Source of the DNA: Asterionellopsis glacialis
Lineage: Eukaryota; Bacillariophyta; Plagiogrammaphyceae; Rhaphoneidales; Asterionellopsidaceae
Reading direction: 5' to 3'
DNA length: 55,826 nt
Assembly (NCBI GenBank): GCA_014885115.2
Contig: WKLE02003736.1
Coordinates: 1 to 55,826 of the forward strand
Shown: in pieces, positions 54,494-55,826 of the stretch
How the letters are laid out: each line of letters begins with the position of its first letter
Numbering within the stretch: position 1 is the first letter of the stretch
The notes under the pieces: generated by a model
Databases searched by the model: none
What the model was told of the DNA's origin: nothing
The model's input: only the letters and a program-made list of their open reading frames with translations
Position numbers and translations under genes: made by a program

Positions 54494-55826
54494 CGTTTTT
54501 GCTGTGTTGAAAATGGAGCTGTGTGTTAGAAAATGACAATTGTTCATACGCTTCGTGCGGTTTTATCGAAAAGAAAAGGCTTCTCCATCTCTGTCAAAAT
54601 AAATGCGTTCAAATTCTACAGGACTAAGTACTTGGAAATGTTTTTTTGCAGCCCGCATTTAATTAATTACTCCTACTTTCCTCCAGCAGATATATATATA
54701 TATCAATATCAATCGTACAACATCAGATGTAGACATAGCTACCTGGTACAGGTTTGAATGTTTACTATACACGGTAGTTAAGCATGTTACCTGGACATTC
54801 TGTAACTGTATCAAAATAGAGAATAAATGTATCAACATCTTGAATCTGTCAATTGCAAACAATAATGATAGTACCTGAAGGGAGAAAAGTAGTACGAGAT
54901 ACCAGATTGAACGTGATTCGCTTCTTGAGACACATGAGGTGAGGAAGCTTCGTTAAATATAACATTGAATCTACTCGTATCAATTTCTATAAATGTTCGG
55001 GACACAAGTCTTTCGATATTAATAATGTTTAGTGAAAAACATGTTTTTTACTACTGTAGGATGCAAAGTCCAGAACTACGAGCAGCTCATAAAGGTGGTA
55101 CCTGGTATATAGCTAGCTGCAGCTGCAAAGAATATAGCGAACGTACATTTAGCACCTATTTAAAACCCTTGACGTCATATTCTGATCCGTCAAGTCGTTC
55201 CCTTTCCTGAGCAAAGAAACGACGTTCATAGATTCACACTGTATTTTCCTTCCCAATATTTTGTTCTTCTTTCTACAATCAGTAAAATACTAATTGAACC
55301 ATGATTTATTTTGGATACTTTTCATTACTATAGGCGAACGGGGCCATCCTTTACTTCTACAGTAGTATCGCTTATATAAAGCGACACAATAACATGTATT
55401 CATTAATGCGTGGCAGCGGATGTGCCATTTGGACCATCTGGCACAGTACACGACAACAATCGAAAAATTGTAGTGAAGAACACTGAAGTACTCAGAAGGT
55501 GCGACTCATCGATTCGTGATTACAATAAAGAACAAACGTGGCTGAACCTTCTATCGGAATTTGCGTAGGATGATGCGAAAAAAGGACGTCATGTATCTGT
55601 CATGATGATTCTTTTCATTCTAGTAATATTAGGTCCTATATTTACTTCGGCAAGGTCTACTATTTAGCATATTATTCAAAATTATTATTTTCTTTTGTTT
55701 ACTACACTACGTCATGAACTTTTCTATTCGAATGGATATGACGGGGACTGGGAACCCCGGGAAACTTCGAAATTCTAGAAGATTGACCGGTTTCCGAACT
55801 CTCTGGTGCAACTGTAGAAATTCTTT
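54494..55826. other. Terminal spacer upstream of the HSF gene
   Basis: No supported gene to the window end. TACCTGGTA occurs at 54740 and 55099, TGACGTCA at 55170 and TAGGTCCTA at 55630. A TA dinucleotide run lies near 54690. The first TACCTGGTA is about 250 bp upstream of the HSF start. Confidence 0.5.

Overview
This window is nuclear DNA from a photosynthetic stramenopile, almost certainly a diatom. Genes are split by short GT-AG introns (about 80-225 bp, one of 481 bp). Several plastid-type proteins (aspartokinase, FtsZ, an ABC-F ATPase) carry hydrophobic leaders ending in a small residue followed by Phe, as in diatom bipartite plastid presequences. HSF-type and bZIP transcription factors, a family mix known to be expanded in diatoms, are also present. 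The species cannot be fixed from the sequence alone. There are two assembly gaps (38299-38301 and 40520-40578).

Layout. 1-6092 is AT-rich and apparently gene-free; it holds a 45-bp tandem duplication, a 21-bp inverted repeat pair about 1 kb apart, a cluster of four TGACGTCA (CRE-type) palindromes and a GTAC-rich stretch. 6093-6972 is a two-exon HSF gene. 8456-10851 is a decayed DDE (pogo-like) transposase on the minus strand, followed by a roughly 185-bp satellite array at 11631-12490 and more AT-rich spacer. 15029-34049 is the dense part: a four-TM protein, TRM5 tRNA methyltransferase, sphingosine kinase, a TOM1/THH1-like seven-TM protein, plastid aspartokinase, a secreted Pro/Thr-rich LRR protein, plastid FtsZ, ubiquitin-L40 and a phosphate-carrier-like protein. 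A bZIP gene (35069-35800) is followed by 3.2 kb of spacer. 39055-47531 is a second dense block: a membrane-anchored putative 2-oxoglutarate oxygenase, a SAP30/SGF29 domain fusion, a membrane-anchored acidic protein, a plastid-type ABC-F ATPase and mitochondrial ferredoxin. 47532-50794 holds a broken retroelement remnant interrupted by a long hairpin. The window ends with a USP8-dimerisation-like gene and a second HSF gene.

The genes are mostly housekeeping or regulatory and do not form a pathway. Neighbours are often convergent with 65-180 bp between stops, or divergent over 0.7-1 kb. The spacers hold a striking dispersed palindrome, TACCWGGTA, with 27 exact copies found by eye, none in the coding exons called here. 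The two observations I rate highest are this motif and the two-exon gene at 41021-42083, which joins a SAP30-type Sin3-binding domain (deacetylase complex) to an SGF29-type tandem Tudor domain (SAGA acetylase complex). A 99-bp stop-free intron inside aspartokinase is also notable, because a simple ORF reading would wrongly retain it as coding.
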